Positions 1-8,603 of a stretch of 64,000 nucleotides of DNA are shown here, in pieces. Positions within the stretch are counted from its first letter, which is position 1. Each line of letters opens with the position of its first letter. The notes beneath the pieces were generated by a model. The model was not told where the DNA came from, did not search any database, and worked only from the letters and a program-made list of their open reading frames with translations. The DNA is from Oscillospiraceae bacterium. Lineage in GTDB: Bacteria > Bacillota_A > Clostridia > Oscillospirales > WRJC01. The stretch covers positions 1-64,000 of the forward strand of contig WRJC01000006.1 in NCBI GenBank assembly GCA_009782405.1, read 5' to 3'. A program made the translations under genes and the position numbers.

Positions 1-429
1 TACATTTTCGTTGACCCGCACAAAATGGACAAAAAAATCGACCCGAAAAAATTGCGGTACGGCTCTAAAATAGACGATGCCGGAAATTCGCAGAGAGAAG
101 ATTACTATACGGTCAAGCATATAATAACTCCGGAGCTTGTCGAATTGAACAACGGCCTCACGATCAGACTTATCGGCATAGCGGAAAATGCCGAGGCCAA
201 TAGCTCCGCGACGAAATATCTGTCCGAAAAACTGCTCGGCCAAAAGGTATTTTTGAGGTACGACGAAAAAAAATACGACGAGGAAGACCATCTGCTTTGC
301 TATTTGTACCTGAGCAACAAGACTTTCATAAACGCGCATCTGATAAAAAACGGATTGGTCGATGCAGATTGCCGCTCGGATTACAAGTATAAAAATAAGT
401 TCATCGAATTGGGGAAAAATTATGTCTAA
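1..429 (+). CDS. C-terminal part of a protein ending in a thermonuclease (SNase)-like domain, probably the methylase of the adjacent restriction system; 5' end outside window
   Basis: The reading frame is open from base 1, so the gene begins upstream. The visible ~142 residues hold a short basic stretch and then a staphylococcal-nuclease-like fold region: a strand pattern around NGLTIRLIGI, then KYLSEKLLGQKV and a C-terminal NAHLIKNGLVDAD motif typical of the family. It overlaps the downstream restriction endonuclease gene by 8 bp, so the two are translated together. I infer that the missing upstream part is a DNA methyltransferase, because SNase-like tails occur on such methylases and the partner gene is an endonuclease; the methylase motifs themselves are not visible. 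It could instead be a free-standing thermonuclease-family protein. Confidence 0.6.
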   Translation, partial: YIFVDPHKMDKKIDPKKLRYGSKIDDAGNSQREDYYTVKHIITPELVELNNGLTIRLIGIAENAEANSSATKYLSEKLLGQKVFLRYDEKKYDEEDHLLCYLYLSNKTFINAHLIKNGLVDADCRSDYKYKNKFIELGKNYV

Positions 430-1132
430 GGACTATTTGGACGGCGCATCCGGGCGAAATATGAAGTTCAAGAAAGAGACGCTGCTAAATTACGCAATGA
501 ACAGGTGGGGGCTCAATAAGGCCGCCAGCGTCGGCGCGACATCGGAATTGATTCGCAGCTGCTCTCCTGACACATACAAAGAATGGGAAGATTATTATTT
601 TTTTACGGCGACCCAAAAGAAAAAGAATGGCGCAAAAATAACGCGCGAATATTTAGACGAGTTGGGGCAAAAGCTCTACATGAAGCTGTCCGAAGTGGTG
701 CAAAAGGAAATAGAAACTATTTCAGAGGAAGAATGTATAGACTATGTTTACAATCTCGTTTTGAATAGAACTTACGAGGGTTACCGCACCGAAATAGAAA
801 CGATTTATGGCCAATTGCAAAAAGCGTTGGGGATCGAGATAAAACCCGCCCCGGATATATGGGACAGAAAATATTCCGTCGATTTCTATATCGAGTTAAA
901 GGGAAAAAACATCGGATTGCAAATAAAGCCCGTATCCTCGGGGGAAGCCGCTTCCCGGTATAAATGGGAAGATATAAATAAAACGAACCATGAAAAATTC
1001 AAGAGGGATTTCGGCGGAAATGTGTTTTATGTTTTTTCCGTGAAGCAAAGCGAAAAGAAGACAATAGCAAACGCAGAAATTATACAGGAAATAAAAGATG
1101 AAATCCGGCGTATTGGGGAATTGCGGCAATAA
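422..1132 (+). CDS. MjaI-family type II restriction endonuclease
   Basis: A 236-residue protein whose N-terminal region (WGLNKAASVGATSELIRSC) and middle (LNRTYEGY, TIYGQL) match what I know of the MjaI-like restriction endonuclease family. The likely catalytic core is a PD-(D/E)XK variant: APDIWDRKYSVDF supplies the aspartate and GLQIKP the distal lysine, with Gln where Glu is usual. The ATG at 422 overlaps the preceding stop by 8 bp; an ATG further upstream in the same frame lies inside the previous gene and is less likely. It would cut unmodified DNA at a short palindrome, with the upstream gene as the protecting partner. The family call is fairly sure; the cut site cannot be deduced. Confidence 0.78.
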   Translation: MSKDYLDGASGRNMKFKKETLLNYAMNRWGLNKAASVGATSELIRSCSPDTYKEWEDYYFFTATQKKKNGAKITREYLDELGQKLYMKLSEVVQKEIETISEEECIDYVYNLVLNRTYEGYRTEIETIYGQLQKALGIEIKPAPDIWDRKYSVDFYIELKGKNIGLQIKPVSSGEAASRYKWEDINKTNHEKFKRDFGGNVFYVFSVKQSEKKTIANAEIIQEIKDEIRRIGELRQ

Positions 1133-1159
1133 CGCTAAATTAAAGGGGGAAATGCATCG

Positions 1160-2128
1160 ATGAAAACAAATCTTAAAACTACAATCGAGGAATTCATAGA
1201 GCAGGCCTGCGAAAAAATCCGCGCCGAAGCAGCGGGGCGGCCCGTTTTGTGCGCGCTGTCGGGCGGGGTCGATTCGGCGGTGTGCGCCGTGCTCGCGGGG
1301 CGGGCGGTGGGAGACAGGCTCACCTGCATATTCGTGGACACGGGCCTGATGCGAAAAAACGAAGGGGACATGGTGACCGCGCTGTTTGGCGGCGCATACG
1401 CCATCAATTTGATCCGCGTCGATGCGCAGGAGCGGTTTTTGGCGAAGCTTGCCGGCGTTTGCGACCCCGAGCAAAAGCGCAGGGTAATCGGCGAGGAATT
1501 TGTCCGCGTTTTCGAGGAGGAAGCTGCGAAACTCGGCCGCGTGGGATGCCTTTTGCAGGGAACGATATATCCGGACATAATGGAGAGCGGCGAAGACGGC
1601 CACAAACAAGTGAAAGCCCATCACAACGTGGGCGGAATGCCGGACAATATAAGATTCGAAGCTGTGATCGAACCGATAAAAATGCTGTACAAAGAAGAAG
1701 TCCGCGAGTGCGGCAGGAAGCTGGGCCTGCCGGAGGCTTTCGCGAGCCGCCAGCCTTTCCCCGGCCCCGGGCTCGCTGTGCGGTGCTTGGGGGAATTGAC
1801 GAAGCCGAGGCTCGATTTGCTGCGGGAGGCGGACGCGATTTTCTGCGAGGAGATCGAAGCCGCGGGGCTGCAAAAGGAAATCCAGCTATATTTCGCGCTT
1901 CTGCCCGGAGTTCAAACGGTCGGCGTGCGCGAAGGCGGGCGCTGCTACGAGGAGACGATTGCGCTTCGCGCGATGGCCACAAAAGATTTTGTCACTGCGG
2001 CGCCATTCCGGCTCCCCTATGAGCTGCTTGAAAAGGCGACAAAACGGATAACCGGCGAAGTCAAGGGGGTCAACCGCGTAGTTTACGATATAACGGCCAA
2101 ACCGCCGGCGACGATGGAATGGGAGTAG
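1160..2128 (+). CDS. guaA: GMP synthetase, ATP pyrophosphatase/dimerisation subunit only (no glutaminase domain)
   Basis: 322 residues corresponding to the C-terminal two thirds of classical GuaA. Visible are the ATP-pyrophosphatase P-loop LSGGVDSAV, DTGLMRKNEGD, the GTIYPDIMESG segment, HHNVGG, and the dimerisation domain ending NRVVYDITAKPPATMEWE. The enzyme adenylates XMP and aminates it to GMP. The class I amidotransferase domain that supplies ammonia is absent, as in the archaeal two-subunit enzyme, so it either uses free ammonia or a separately encoded partner. The start is preceded by an AGGGGGA box. It is immediately followed by the glycosidase gene and sits beside a restriction locus, away from the pur genes at 60-64 kb. 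Confidence 0.88.
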   Translation: MKTNLKTTIEEFIEQACEKIRAEAAGRPVLCALSGGVDSAVCAVLAGRAVGDRLTCIFVDTGLMRKNEGDMVTALFGGAYAINLIRVDAQERFLAKLAGVCDPEQKRRVIGEEFVRVFEEEAAKLGRVGCLLQGTIYPDIMESGEDGHKQVKAHHNVGGMPDNIRFEAVIEPIKMLYKEEVRECGRKLGLPEAFASRQPFPGPGLAVRCLGELTKPRLDLLREADAIFCEEIEAAGLQKEIQLYFALLPGVQTVGVREGGRCYEETIALRAMATKDFVTAAPFRLPYELLEKATKRITGEVKGVNRVVYDITAKPPATMEWE

Positions 2129-2136
2129 TAGGAAAT

Positions 2137-5100
2137 ATGCACCAAATAACCTATAAAAACGCCCCCAGCGATTGGGATGAAGCGCTTCCGATAGGCAACG
2201 GGCATTTCGGCGCGATGATTTATCAAGATCAGAGCCGGCTGGTCTGCGCCAGCAACCATTATGATGTCCATTACAAAAAGCGCTATATGTACAGCAAAAA
2301 ATATCACTATGAAAAATTGGCGGAGCAAACGGGGCAATCTGTTCGGGAAAGTCAAATCGATTATTTCAAAAACCTGAAAAAAGAGGCTCTGCGGGTTCAT
2401 GAAAACAAAGATGACCCGGCCTATTCGTATTATACCGCGCTGATGAATCCGTATATGCGCGAGGGTTACGGCGTCGACCGGCAAGGGGCCGCAAATCCGG
2501 TTTCGGGGGAAATCATATATCGTTTTTGCGATGAAATGGCACAAGCGGAAAATTTTGAAAGCCGGCTCGACATAGAGGAAGGCGCCCATTCTTTTGCTGC
2601 GGAGCTTGGCAGCCGCCGACTTGATATGAGAACCGTGATTCCAAGAGAAAAGGATGCGGTCATCACTGAAATCGCCCAAAGGGGAAACATGATCAGCAAG
2701 ATCATATTGTCCCTACCAATCCATTACGGCAGCGATATTTTGTGCGAATACCGAAAGATAAACGAAAATACCGTTTGTTTTGTCGCATCTTTTTTTCCTG
2801 ACGGAGACAAGGGAACCTACAATCCGTTCTATTTTATCCATGCGCTGCATGTTGACGGATGCAAATCATTATCTGCGGAAGCCGGCGAAAATTGCGCCGC
2901 GATTTATGTATCGGGAGACAATTTCAACGTGATCAGTTGTGTTGTGACCGAACTTGGAATGGAAAACACGACAGATGACAAAACGGAAAAAGACGTCGCC
3001 AAGTGGCTTGTAGGCCGCGCTTCGGATATTATCGCCGGATGTGTGGATAATATGGATACGCTGATTGGCGGCCATAAGGATTACTGGCGCGGCTTTTTCG
3101 ATAAATCCGGCATTTGCCTGCCCGATAAGATGCTGGAAAATCTGTGGTATTTCAACCTTTACGCGCTATCCTGCTGCAACGGCGAAGGCGCGGTTTTATA
3201 TGAGCAAGCCTGCGGATTGAATGGTTTGTGGGATATCATGCAGCCCACTCAATGGGGCAGCTTGTGGTACTGGGACGTAAATATCCAGCAAGCATTCTGG
3301 CCCATCTACACTGCCAACCATCTGGAAATGGGCCGGCCGTTTTATGACGGGCTGCTTTCTTATGTCGACGAAGCAAAAAAACATTCCGAAAGGGTATACG
3401 GCATGGCCGGAATCGCTTCCGATTACCCGCATATTTTTTATATGTGCATATGGCCTTGGTGCGCCCAATTTTTTGACATGCATTACAAGTTCTCCGGCGA
3501 TACGGACTTTCTGAAAGAAAAAGCCTATCCGCTATATTGCGGGATTTTAGAATTTTATGAACAATATCTGGATTATGACCCTTCTTTGGGCAAGTATTCC
3601 ATATTTCCGGATATATCGCCCGAACAAGGCCCGTTGACCCGGGATTCCGCCATAACCGTTTCTTGTCTGAAAAAACTGCTCGTCTGCGCGATCGAGGCGG
3701 GAGGCGTCCTCGGGGAAAATCCCGAAAAAATCGGGAAATGGGAAGATATTTACGGTAAATTGCCCGCATACGCCATCGGCGAAACCGAAAAACACGGAAA
3801 ATTCATCAAGGATTCTCCATGGGTGGAAAATGATCAGTATTTGGCCCATGGTTCCGTGCTGATGCCTATATATCCAATCGGCGAGTTCAACCGATTGAGC
3901 CCGCCCGAAGTTTGGCAGATAGCCCGCAATACAATAAAATACGCGGATGAAAAGCTTTGTTTCAGCACTCATGCTTTTGCCTGGGAGGCCGCGGCGCTGG
4001 CGCGGCTCGGCTTGGGCGCGGATGCGGCGAGGTGTCTGTATGAAAAAGGCATCCATTTCGCCATGCGCGCAAACGGTTTTTTCGCCGAAGAAACCGATCG
4101 GTGGATACAGCATTGCTTGGTCGCCTGCCCGCCGGTTTACAACCCGCCTTTGGTGGAAGGAGGCAGCGCAACGGTTGCCGCCGTCAACGAAATGCTGCTG
4201 CAAAGCGCGAACGGAATCATGCAAGTGTTTCCCGCTGTGCCCGACGGCAGATTTAGTTTGGATGGGGAAGGAAAAAACAAGCTTGACAAAGTTTACAAAA
4301 AAGACGGGAATATCCGCCGCGATATTCATAGGGATTTTAACTGGGACGAATGCAGCTTCACCGGGCTTCTGGCCGAAGGCGGATTTGAAGTGTCGGCTTG
4401 GTATAAAAACGGATGCGCACGGATTGAAATATTTAGCAAACTGGGCAAAACGGCGAAAATATCAAATCCGTTCAAAGATGACAATTTTACAATTGAATCG
4501 ATAAACGGCAGTATGCCAAAGCATATCGTTGCAAATAATGTAATATCATTTGAAACAGAAGCGAAAATGACATATGTTTTGTCGGTTCCCGGGAAACCAT
4601 GCTCTGCGGCGAATGAAACCCATGATTCTTTGCATGTGTATGTCAGCCCGTCGGGCAGGCGGGTTTTTTTGGGCAAAGACGCCGACACGTCGTATTATCG
4701 CGCCCTGGATGATTTCGTGCATGATTATTACCAGGCAGACGCTCCCAGTTCGCGCGTGACCCTGTATAAACTGGATTTCACCGTGCCGGAAAAAATGAAA
4801 ATGAAAGATTACCGCAAAGTTCTCATGCCGCAATATCACGCTTGCGGAAAAATGGGCTTGGCTTTCAGATGTCTTTCGGTTTCAAACCTGTATTCGCCCC
4901 GTTCGGAATTTGGCTGGAAACAAAACGGCAGCCTGATATATTTTGACAGCAATGAAAATATGCCGGATCCTTTGCGGCGCGATGGGATAGGTTCCCGCGA
5001 AACATGCACGCTCTGCGTTCATCTCGCAAAGGGAAAATACGCATTATTGGTCGTTTCGGGAAGCCCGGACAAGGAAACAATGACGATCCTTAGAGTCGGC

Positions 5101-5262
5101 AATAGCGCTTTTGCGCCGCCGAAAGCCCAAAAGGCCGGTTGTTTTGATGTATCGGTTGTTTTATTCGACCATGACAAAAACGGCCCGGCGGAGATTGAAT
5201 TTTCTGCGGCGGATCAGGTTGGGTGGCAGGTATGCGCGCTCATGATCAATAACCTGCTGTAA
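2137..5262 (+). CDS. Large GH95-like (six-hairpin) glycoside hydrolase
   Basis: 1041 residues. The N-terminal domain opens with DWDEALPIGNGHFGAMI, the signature start of GH95 proteins; a helical (alpha/alpha)6 domain follows with GLWDIMQPTQWGSLWYW and VNIQQAFWP, then helical hairpins to about residue 690, and beta-rich C-terminal domains to the end. In GH95 fucosidases two Asn residues lie in an N-I-N segment; here the second aligns with Gln, which suggests a different sugar or reduced activity (inference). No signal peptide is seen, so it is probably cytoplasmic. ATG 2137 is chosen over 2119 because a TAGGA box lies just upstream and 2119 lies inside guaA. The gene leads straight into a solute-binding lipoprotein. 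Confidence 0.75.
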   Translation: MHQITYKNAPSDWDEALPIGNGHFGAMIYQDQSRLVCASNHYDVHYKKRYMYSKKYHYEKLAEQTGQSVRESQIDYFKNLKKEALRVHENKDDPAYSYYTALMNPYMREGYGVDRQGAANPVSGEIIYRFCDEMAQAENFESRLDIEEGAHSFAAELGSRRLDMRTVIPREKDAVITEIAQRGNMISKIILSLPIHYGSDILCEYRKINENTVCFVASFFPDGDKGTYNPFYFIHALHVDGCKSLSAEAGENCAAIYVSGDNFNVISCVVTELGMENTTDDKTEKDVAKWLVGRASDIIAGCVDNMDTLIGGHKDYWRGFFDKSGICLPDKMLENLWYFNLYALSCCNGEGAVLYEQACGLNGLWDIMQPTQWGSLWYWDVNIQQAFWPIYTANHLEMGRPFYDGLLSYVDEAKKHSERVYGMAGIASDYPHIFYMCIWPWCAQFFDMHYKFSGDTDFLKEKAYPLYCGILEFYEQYLDYDPSLGKYSIFPDISPEQGPLTRDSAITVSCLKKLLVCAIEAGGVLGENPEKIGKWEDIYGKLPAYAIGETEKHGKFIKDSPWVENDQYLAHGSVLMPIYPIGEFNRLSPPEVWQIARNTIKYADEKLCFSTHAFAWEAAALARLGLGADAARCLYEKGIHFAMRANGFFAEETDRWIQHCLVACPPVYNPPLVEGGSATVAAVNEMLLQSANGIMQVFPAVPDGRFSLDGEGKNKLDKVYKKDGNIRRDIHRDFNWDECSFTGLLAEGGFEVSAWYKNGCARIEIFSKLGKTAKISNPFKDDNFTIESINGSMPKHIVANNVISFETEAKMTYVLSVPGKPCSAANETHDSLHVYVSPSGRRVFLGKDADTSYYRALDDFVHDYYQADAPSSRVTLYKLDFTVPEKMKMKDYRKVLMPQYHACGKMGLAFRCLSVSNLYSPRSEFGWKQNGSLIYFDSNENMPDPLRRDGIGSRETCTLCVHLAKGKYALLVVSGSPDKETMTILRVGNSAFAPPKAQKAGCFDVSVVLFDHDKNGPAEIEFSAADQVGWQVCALMINNLL

Positions 5263-5293
5263 AAATATATATTGCCAGGGGGATATGGGGAAA

Positions 5294-6805
5294 ATGAAAA
5301 CGAAAAAAATCTTATGCGCATTTCTGGTTCTTGCAATGTCAATGTTTGTTTCATGCAAAAGCGGCTCGGGCGATACGGCGCCCACCGGCTCAAATGATGA
5401 GGTCGATTCGGAGGTTTTTGAAGAAACGAAAACAGAACCTTCGGAGTTTCAACCGGCGGCAGACATCGATTACGGAGGGTATAATTTCAGGATACTCGAT
5501 TATGACGGCTCGGTGCGATACGGATGGTATGCCAGCGATGTAAATGAAGTTTCTGCGGAGGAGGAAAACGGGGACCCAATAAACGATGCTATCTACAAAA
5601 GGAACAAAGAAACCGAGGCTTTGTACAACATAAATATAAGCGTCGTCCCCACGTCGGAATTTAACCCGCCGGCAGAAGCGCAGGCTTACAGAAAATATGT
5701 CCTCGCCGGAGAAGACGCGTTCGACGCGGCTTTTCTTCCCGGAGTGGCGATTCCGACGGCAATAGGCCAAAAAAATATGGCTTGTGATTTGTCGGCCATC
5801 ATTTCCCTTGACCTGTCGAACAGCTGGTGGGATCAAAATTCCGTGAAAACCATGTCAATCGGCGGCAAACTCAACGCGGTCGTGGGGGATGTGAATCTTT
5901 ATTCGGCTTTTGCGACCGATGCCGTATATGCCAACAAAAAACTTATGCAGGAGTATTCCATCGGCAATATATATCAAATCGTCAAAGACGGCAAATGGAC
6001 CTGGGATGCCATGTACGACATTATGAGAAAAGTGTCAAAAGACTTGAACGGGGACGGCGTATTCGATCAAGAAGACCAGCTCGGGCTTGAAACGCAGGAT
6101 ATCCGGCTGTATTTTGCGGTGTACAATTCGGGGGAAAGCTTGATTCAAAAAAACAGCGAAGATATTCCGGAACTGTCTCCGAATATAGACAGGATTTCGT
6201 CTGTGGTGAGCAAAGTCGCTTCGATTTTCCTCGACAATACAACCACTTTGATGACGCAAAATATAAAGGGGAATTTCACCAACCCGTATTTCGAATTCAT
6301 ATTGCCCAAATTCATAAACAATGAACTGATGTTCCATATAAACCAATTGATGTTCAGCTTTGAGCTTCGCAACATGGACGCTGATTTTGCAATACTCCCT
6401 TATCCGAAATACGACGAAAACCAAAACAAATACTACTCGACAATGAGCCATTGGTGGTCGAGATTCACAATTGTTCCGACAACCTGCGCGGATACCGAAA
6501 AAACGGGCAATATACTTTCTGCAATGGGGTATTATTCGCAAAAGTACGTGATGCCCGCATATTACGATGTCAGCATAACCAATAAACTGATCCGGGACGA
6601 AGATTCGCTGGAAATGTTAAATTTGATTTTAGACAACAGAACTTATGACCTTGCGTATATATACGACTGGGGGGGCACAATCGGCATTTTCGGCAATATA
6701 TTGTATTCGGGCCGGGCAGACACATTTGCCTCGGAGTTCGAAAAAAAAGAAAACGTAATAGCGGCTGCTATCCAAAAAACCATAGAGGCGTTTGGGGAAG
6801 AATAA
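5294..6805 (+). CDS. Solute-binding lipoprotein, paralog 1 of 5
   Basis: About 503 residues with a lipoprotein signal peptide (lipobox FVSC, Cys21) and an acidic linker, then a family 1-like periplasmic-binding fold. Features shared with the four paralogs are DYGGYNFRIL, the NGDPINDAIYKRN block, a DLNGDG...DQEDQLG EF-hand-like calcium loop and a late YPKYDENQNKYY segment. It is expected on the outer face of the membrane, binding a glycan or glycan fragment. No ABC permease or ATPase gene lies nearby; the upstream neighbour, 31 bp away, is the GH95-like glycosidase, suggesting both handle the same substrate. ATG 5285 is the alternative start, but the GGGGG box is then too close. Confidence 0.75.
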   Translation: MKTKKILCAFLVLAMSMFVSCKSGSGDTAPTGSNDEVDSEVFEETKTEPSEFQPAADIDYGGYNFRILDYDGSVRYGWYASDVNEVSAEEENGDPINDAIYKRNKETEALYNINISVVPTSEFNPPAEAQAYRKYVLAGEDAFDAAFLPGVAIPTAIGQKNMACDLSAIISLDLSNSWWDQNSVKTMSIGGKLNAVVGDVNLYSAFATDAVYANKKLMQEYSIGNIYQIVKDGKWTWDAMYDIMRKVSKDLNGDGVFDQEDQLGLETQDIRLYFAVYNSGESLIQKNSEDIPELSPNIDRISSVVSKVASIFLDNTTTLMTQNIKGNFTNPYFEFILPKFINNELMFHINQLMFSFELRNMDADFAILPYPKYDENQNKYYSTMSHWWSRFTIVPTTCADTEKTGNILSAMGYYSQKYVMPAYYDVSITNKLIRDEDSLEMLNLILDNRTYDLAYIYDWGGTIGIFGNILYSGRADTFASEFEKKENVIAAAIQKTIEAFGEE

Positions 6806-6828
6806 TGCGAGGATGAATTGCCCTATAA

Positions 6829-6850
6829 ATTTTTTGCAAAATTGCAAAAA
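6829..6850. promoter_or_regulatory. AT-rich palindrome upstream of the rpmG promoter
   Basis: A 9-bp inverted repeat, TTTTTGCAA and TTGCAAAAA with two A between the arms, lies five bases upstream of the -35 box at 6855. A 19-bp part is identical to a sequence over the phoH promoter near 59572. It could be a regulator site or upstream promoter element; as a terminator its loop would be too small. Confidence 0.4.
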
Positions 6851-6854
6851 CCTA

Positions 6855-6883
6855 TTGACACGGGGCAAAAATTGTGGTATAAT
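6855..6883 (+). promoter_or_regulatory. Sigma-A type promoter of the rpmG-secE-nusG-rplK-rplA operon
   Basis: Perfect TTGACA (6855-6860) and TATAAT (6878-6883) separated by 17 bp. It lies 118 bp upstream of rpmG, leaving a leader of about 110 nt. Confidence 0.85.
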
Positions 6884-7001
6884 CAAATCACCTCTGCAGA
6901 CGGGGTTCTTTTTTGTTCGGCGTTTTTGCCGGCGAGCCGCCTGCGGAAGGGAGGCCAAAATTTTTAAATAACGCGCAACGATACGGAGGTGCCGATAAAA
7001 A

Positions 7002-7151
7002 ATGAGAGTAAGGGTTACGCTCGCTTGTTCGGAATGCAAGCAAAGAAACTACGATACCATGAAAAACAAAAAAAATACCCCGGACAGGATCGAAAAAAAC
7101 AAACACTGCAAGTTCTGCCGCAAGCACACTTTGCACAGGGAAACGAAATAA
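7002..7151 (+). CDS. rpmG: 50S ribosomal protein L33
   Basis: 49 residues beginning [17 protein letters not shown] and containing two Cys pairs (CSEC near residue 9 and CKFC near residue 36), which is the zinc-binding, Cys-plus form of L33. A GGAGGT box lies 11 bp before the ATG. It is the first gene of the translation/secretion operon, a position common in Bacillota, followed 49 bp later by secE. The length equals the usual 49-50 residues of the family. It belongs to the large ribosomal subunit near the E site. Confidence 0.93.
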   Translation: MRVRVTLACSECKQRNYDTMKNKKNTPDRIEKNKHCKFCRKHTLHRETK

Positions 7152-7200
7152 TCGGCAGTCAAAATGCATTATGCATTGAAAAGGGGGTATTCAAGGTAAA

Positions 7201-7485
7201 ATGGCAGAGGAAAAGGAAACCAAAAACGCCAAGCCGGTAAAATTGGACAAAAACGGCAAGGAAAAAGTGAAGCTCGGCGAGAGGATCAAAAAATTTTTGC
7301 GCGACTACAAGAGCGAAATGAAAAAGATCGTCTGGCCCACAAGGCAGCAGGTCATCCAGAACACGGGGGTAGTCATTTTCGCCATCATGTTCATAGCCGT
7401 CATAGTCGGCATACTGGATTTGGCGTTTGGAACCGGCGTGATAAGCATTCTGGGCAGCATCAGGGATTTGATCAAGAGTGCGTGA
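7201..7485 (+). CDS. secE: Preprotein translocase subunit SecE
   Basis: 94 residues: a charged Lys-rich N-terminal part, then the conserved cytoplasmic helix ending SEMKKIVWPTRQQV and a single membrane helix (about residues 53-73, GVVIFAIMFIAVIVGILDLAF). SecE clamps the SecY channel. One-helix SecE of this length is usual in Gram-positive bacteria. It lies between rpmG and nusG, the standard order. Confidence 0.95.
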   Translation: MAEEKETKNAKPVKLDKNGKEKVKLGERIKKFLRDYKSEMKKIVWPTRQQVIQNTGVVIFAIMFIAVIVGILDLAFGTGVISILGSIRDLIKSA

Positions 7486-7501
7486 GGTAAAAAGTGCGAT
7501 T

Positions 7502-8047
7502 ATGGACGAAGAGGCAAAATGGTACGTGATCCACACGTATTCGGGCTATGAAAACAAAGTGGCGAAAAATCTTGAAAAAATAGTGGAAAACCGCAAAGTC
7601 GAGCATTTGATACAGTCGATGCAAATCCCCACCGAGATCGTCGTGGAAACAAGCGGCGAGGATGAAGGAAAGAAAAAGACGAGGGAAGTGGAGCGCAAAA
7701 TCTTTCCCAGCTATGTGCTCGTGAAAATGATAATGACCGACGAGAGCTGGCACGTGGTCCGAAACATCCGCGGGGTCACGGCGTTCGTCGGCCCGGGCTC
7801 GAAGCCGGTCCCGCTCACCGACGAGGAAGTGGCCAAATTCAACATAGACACGGCCGTAGTCAACGAAGTGAGATTCGATGTGGGCGACAGCGTGAAGATC
7901 ATAGAAGGGGCGCTCCGGGATTCCATCGGCGTGGTCGAGGAGATAAGCCCGGACAAAAAGAAAGTGAAACTCATGATTTCGATGTTCGGCAGGCAAATGT
8001 CGACCGAGGTGGAATCTTCTTCAGTCGCGCCGATAAAGGAAGACTGA
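7502..8047 (+). CDS. nusG: Transcription elongation/antitermination factor NusG
   Basis: 181 residues with the NGN domain (KWYVIHTYSGYENKV at the N terminus, then KIFPSYVLVKM, WHVVRN and GVTAFVG) and a C-terminal KOW domain (GDSVKIIEGALRDSIGVV). NusG binds RNA polymerase and influences pausing, antitermination and coupling to the ribosome. The ATG at 7502 gives the family-typical N terminus; a GTG eight codons upstream is possible but would overlap the end of secE. The gene follows secE by 16 bp. Confidence 0.95.
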   Translation: MDEEAKWYVIHTYSGYENKVAKNLEKIVENRKVEHLIQSMQIPTEIVVETSGEDEGKKKTREVERKIFPSYVLVKMIMTDESWHVVRNIRGVTAFVGPGSKPVPLTDEEVAKFNIDTAVVNEVRFDVGDSVKIIEGALRDSIGVVEEISPDKKKVKLMISMFGRQMSTEVESSSVAPIKED

Positions 8048-8069
8048 AAAAACGGAAAACGCAACAATA

Positions 8070-8126
8070 GTGGGAGGGGCAAAAATTAACTGAAATTGCC
8101 CCGCAATGCATAACATCATTCACCAC
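8070..8126 (+). ncRNA. Ribosomal protein L1-type leader upstream of rplK
   Basis: Between nusG and rplK the RNA can form an outer GTGG/CCAC stem (8070-8073 with 8123-8126), a purine-rich internal loop, and an inner GGGGCAA/TTGCCCC hairpin. This resembles the L1-binding leader known upstream of rplK-rplA in Gram-positive bacteria, which mimics the L1 site on 23S rRNA and lets surplus L1 repress translation. It was recognised by eye from primary sequence and pairing only. Confidence 0.6.
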
Positions 8127-8144
8127 AAACGGAGGTATTTTGAA

Positions 8145-8570
8145 ATGGCAAAGAAAATCACAGCATATGTAAAACTGCAGCTGCAGGCGGGCAAGGCCAC
8201 GATGCAGCCCCCGGTCGGGCCGGCTCTTGGCCCGCACGGCGTGAACGGCATGAATTTCGTGAAGGAATTCAACGAGAGGACCAAAAACGACATAGGGCTC
8301 ATAATACCCGTCGTGATCACGATTTACGCCGACCGCACGTTTTCGTTCATAACCAAAACCCCGCCCGCCGCAGTGCTCATCAAAAAAGCGTGCGGCATAG
8401 AGAGCGGCTCCGGAGTCCCGAACAAGGAAAAAGTCTCCAAGATAACAAAAGCGCAGATACAAAAAATCGCCGAGACGAAAATGCCGGACTTGAACGCGGC
8501 GTCCCTTGAAACGGCGATATCCATGGTTGCGGGCACCGCGCGCAGCATGGGCGTCGAAGTGTCGGATTGA
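8145..8570 (+). CDS. rplK: 50S ribosomal protein L11
   Basis: 141 residues, the normal length for bacterial L11. It starts [18 protein letters not shown], with [13 protein letters not shown] and the C-terminal rRNA-binding domain ending TARSMGVEV. It forms the GTPase-associated centre stalk base with 23S rRNA. The ATG at 8145 follows a GGAGGT box by 8 bp; an in-frame ATG at 8106 would add a non-family extension and lies in the leader RNA. Confidence 0.96.
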   Translation: MAKKITAYVKLQLQAGKATMQPPVGPALGPHGVNGMNFVKEFNERTKNDIGLIIPVVITIYADRTFSFITKTPPAAVLIKKACGIESGSGVPNKEKVSKITKAQIQKIAETKMPDLNAASLETAISMVAGTARSMGVEVSD

Positions 8571-8603
8571 TTGCATTGAACGAAATAAGGAGGTATGATT
8601 AAA

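Noticed and set aside
896..1873. Minus-strand frame opposite the restriction enzyme and GMP synthetase
   Set aside because: Both plus-strand genes have clear family motifs; the frame is a codon-bias shadow.
6829..6850. Intrinsic terminator after the first lipoprotein
   Set aside because: The inverted repeat leaves only a two-base loop, so an RNA hairpin with 9 bp stem is strained; a DNA site is more likely.
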